Of a stretch of DNA of 64,000 nucleotides, positions 63,958-64,000 are shown piece by piece. Positions within the stretch are counted from its first letter, which is position 1; each line of letters opens with the position of its first letter. Source of the stretch: Domibacillus sp. DTU_2020_1001157_1_SI_ALB_TIR_016 (lineage in GTDB: Bacteria; Bacillota; Bacilli; Bacillales; Domibacillaceae); NCBI RefSeq assembly GCF_032341995.1, contig NZ_CP135438.1:1240001-1304000 (forward strand). Reading direction: 5' to 3'. A program made the position numbers and the translations under genes. The notes beneath the pieces are model-generated. The model had not been told where the DNA came from, did not search any database, and was given only the letters and a program-made list of their open reading frames with translations.

Positions 63958-64000
63958 ATTTGTGTAAAACGTATCCCTGCTAAATGAGGGGTAGGCTTTA

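Overview
The window looks like a chromosomal segment of a spore-forming member of the Bacillaceae. The evidence is a Bacillus-type 16S/23S/5S operon, strong AGGAGG ribosome binding sites, TnrA-type nitrogen control boxes, a spore-coat transglutaminase (tgl) and a sporulation-type sensor kinase. I cannot name the genus safely. Most of the window reads as a specialised region for using methylated amines and, by inference, N-heterocycles as nitrogen sources.

Layout. 1-9.2 kb: tricarboxylate-type uptake (CitMHS transporter with an apparent ATT start, LysR regulator, PrpF-like isomerase), an HPr/Crh-like protein without the phosphorylatable His, and MFS, DUF421, CorA and MATE membrane proteins. 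9.4-14.7 kb: one rRNA operon (three tandem promoters, 16S-23S-5S, no tRNA). 15-26.5 kb: mixed genes, including a histidine kinase, a decayed hps-phi pair, a gamma-carbonic anhydrase, tgl, an LD-carboxypeptidase, two short-chain dehydrogenases, a radical SAM protein and an orphan 5S gene. 26.5-31.7 kb: a TnrA-like regulator, then hxlB-hxlA-hxlR divergent from zwf-gndA, which together form a complete cyclic ribulose-monophosphate route oxidising formaldehyde to CO2. 31.8-41.8 kb: catabolic cluster 1 (IclR, cupin, acyl-CoA-dehydrogenase-like flavoprotein, ammonium transporter, FAD-synthase-like protein, an unknown protein, FMN reductase) bounded by a second cupin, a second IclR and an AraC regulator. 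43.1-53.1 kb: catabolic cluster 2 (NCS1 transporter, CMD protein, GntR, luciferase-like monooxygenase, DUF1185, alpha/beta hydrolase, two aldehyde dehydrogenases, FMN reductase, a RibR-like protein split into two genes, YciI). 53.5-62.3 kb: copper amine oxidase, a Met-rich membrane protein, a second HxlR regulator, an SMR pair, a three-gene dimethylamine-monooxygenase-type operon and a second ammonium transporter. The end holds a Tyr/Pro/Gly repeat protein and an HNH endonuclease.

How it may work together. The Dmm-type enzyme would convert dimethylamine to methylamine and formaldehyde. The amine oxidase would convert methylamine to formaldehyde, ammonia and H2O2. HxlA/HxlB would fix the formaldehyde, and Zwf/GndA would regenerate ribulose 5-phosphate, releasing CO2 and reduced cofactors. 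Cluster 2 resembles the trigonelline (N-methylpyridinium) ring-cleavage pathway in enzyme types, and that pathway releases methylamine; this link is inference.

Regulation visible in the sequence. Perfect or one-mismatch TnrA boxes (TGTNA-N7-TNACA) lie before the tnrA-like gene, cluster 1, cupin2/IclR2, an orphan leader beside the AraC gene, the amine oxidase and the second ammonium transporter. Four of these regions share the motif GTTTCGTTTTTTACAAT or a close variant; in three of them the box-to-TACAAT spacing is identical. A separate 20-bp HxlR-type operator occurs in exact inverted copies before hxlA and zwf.
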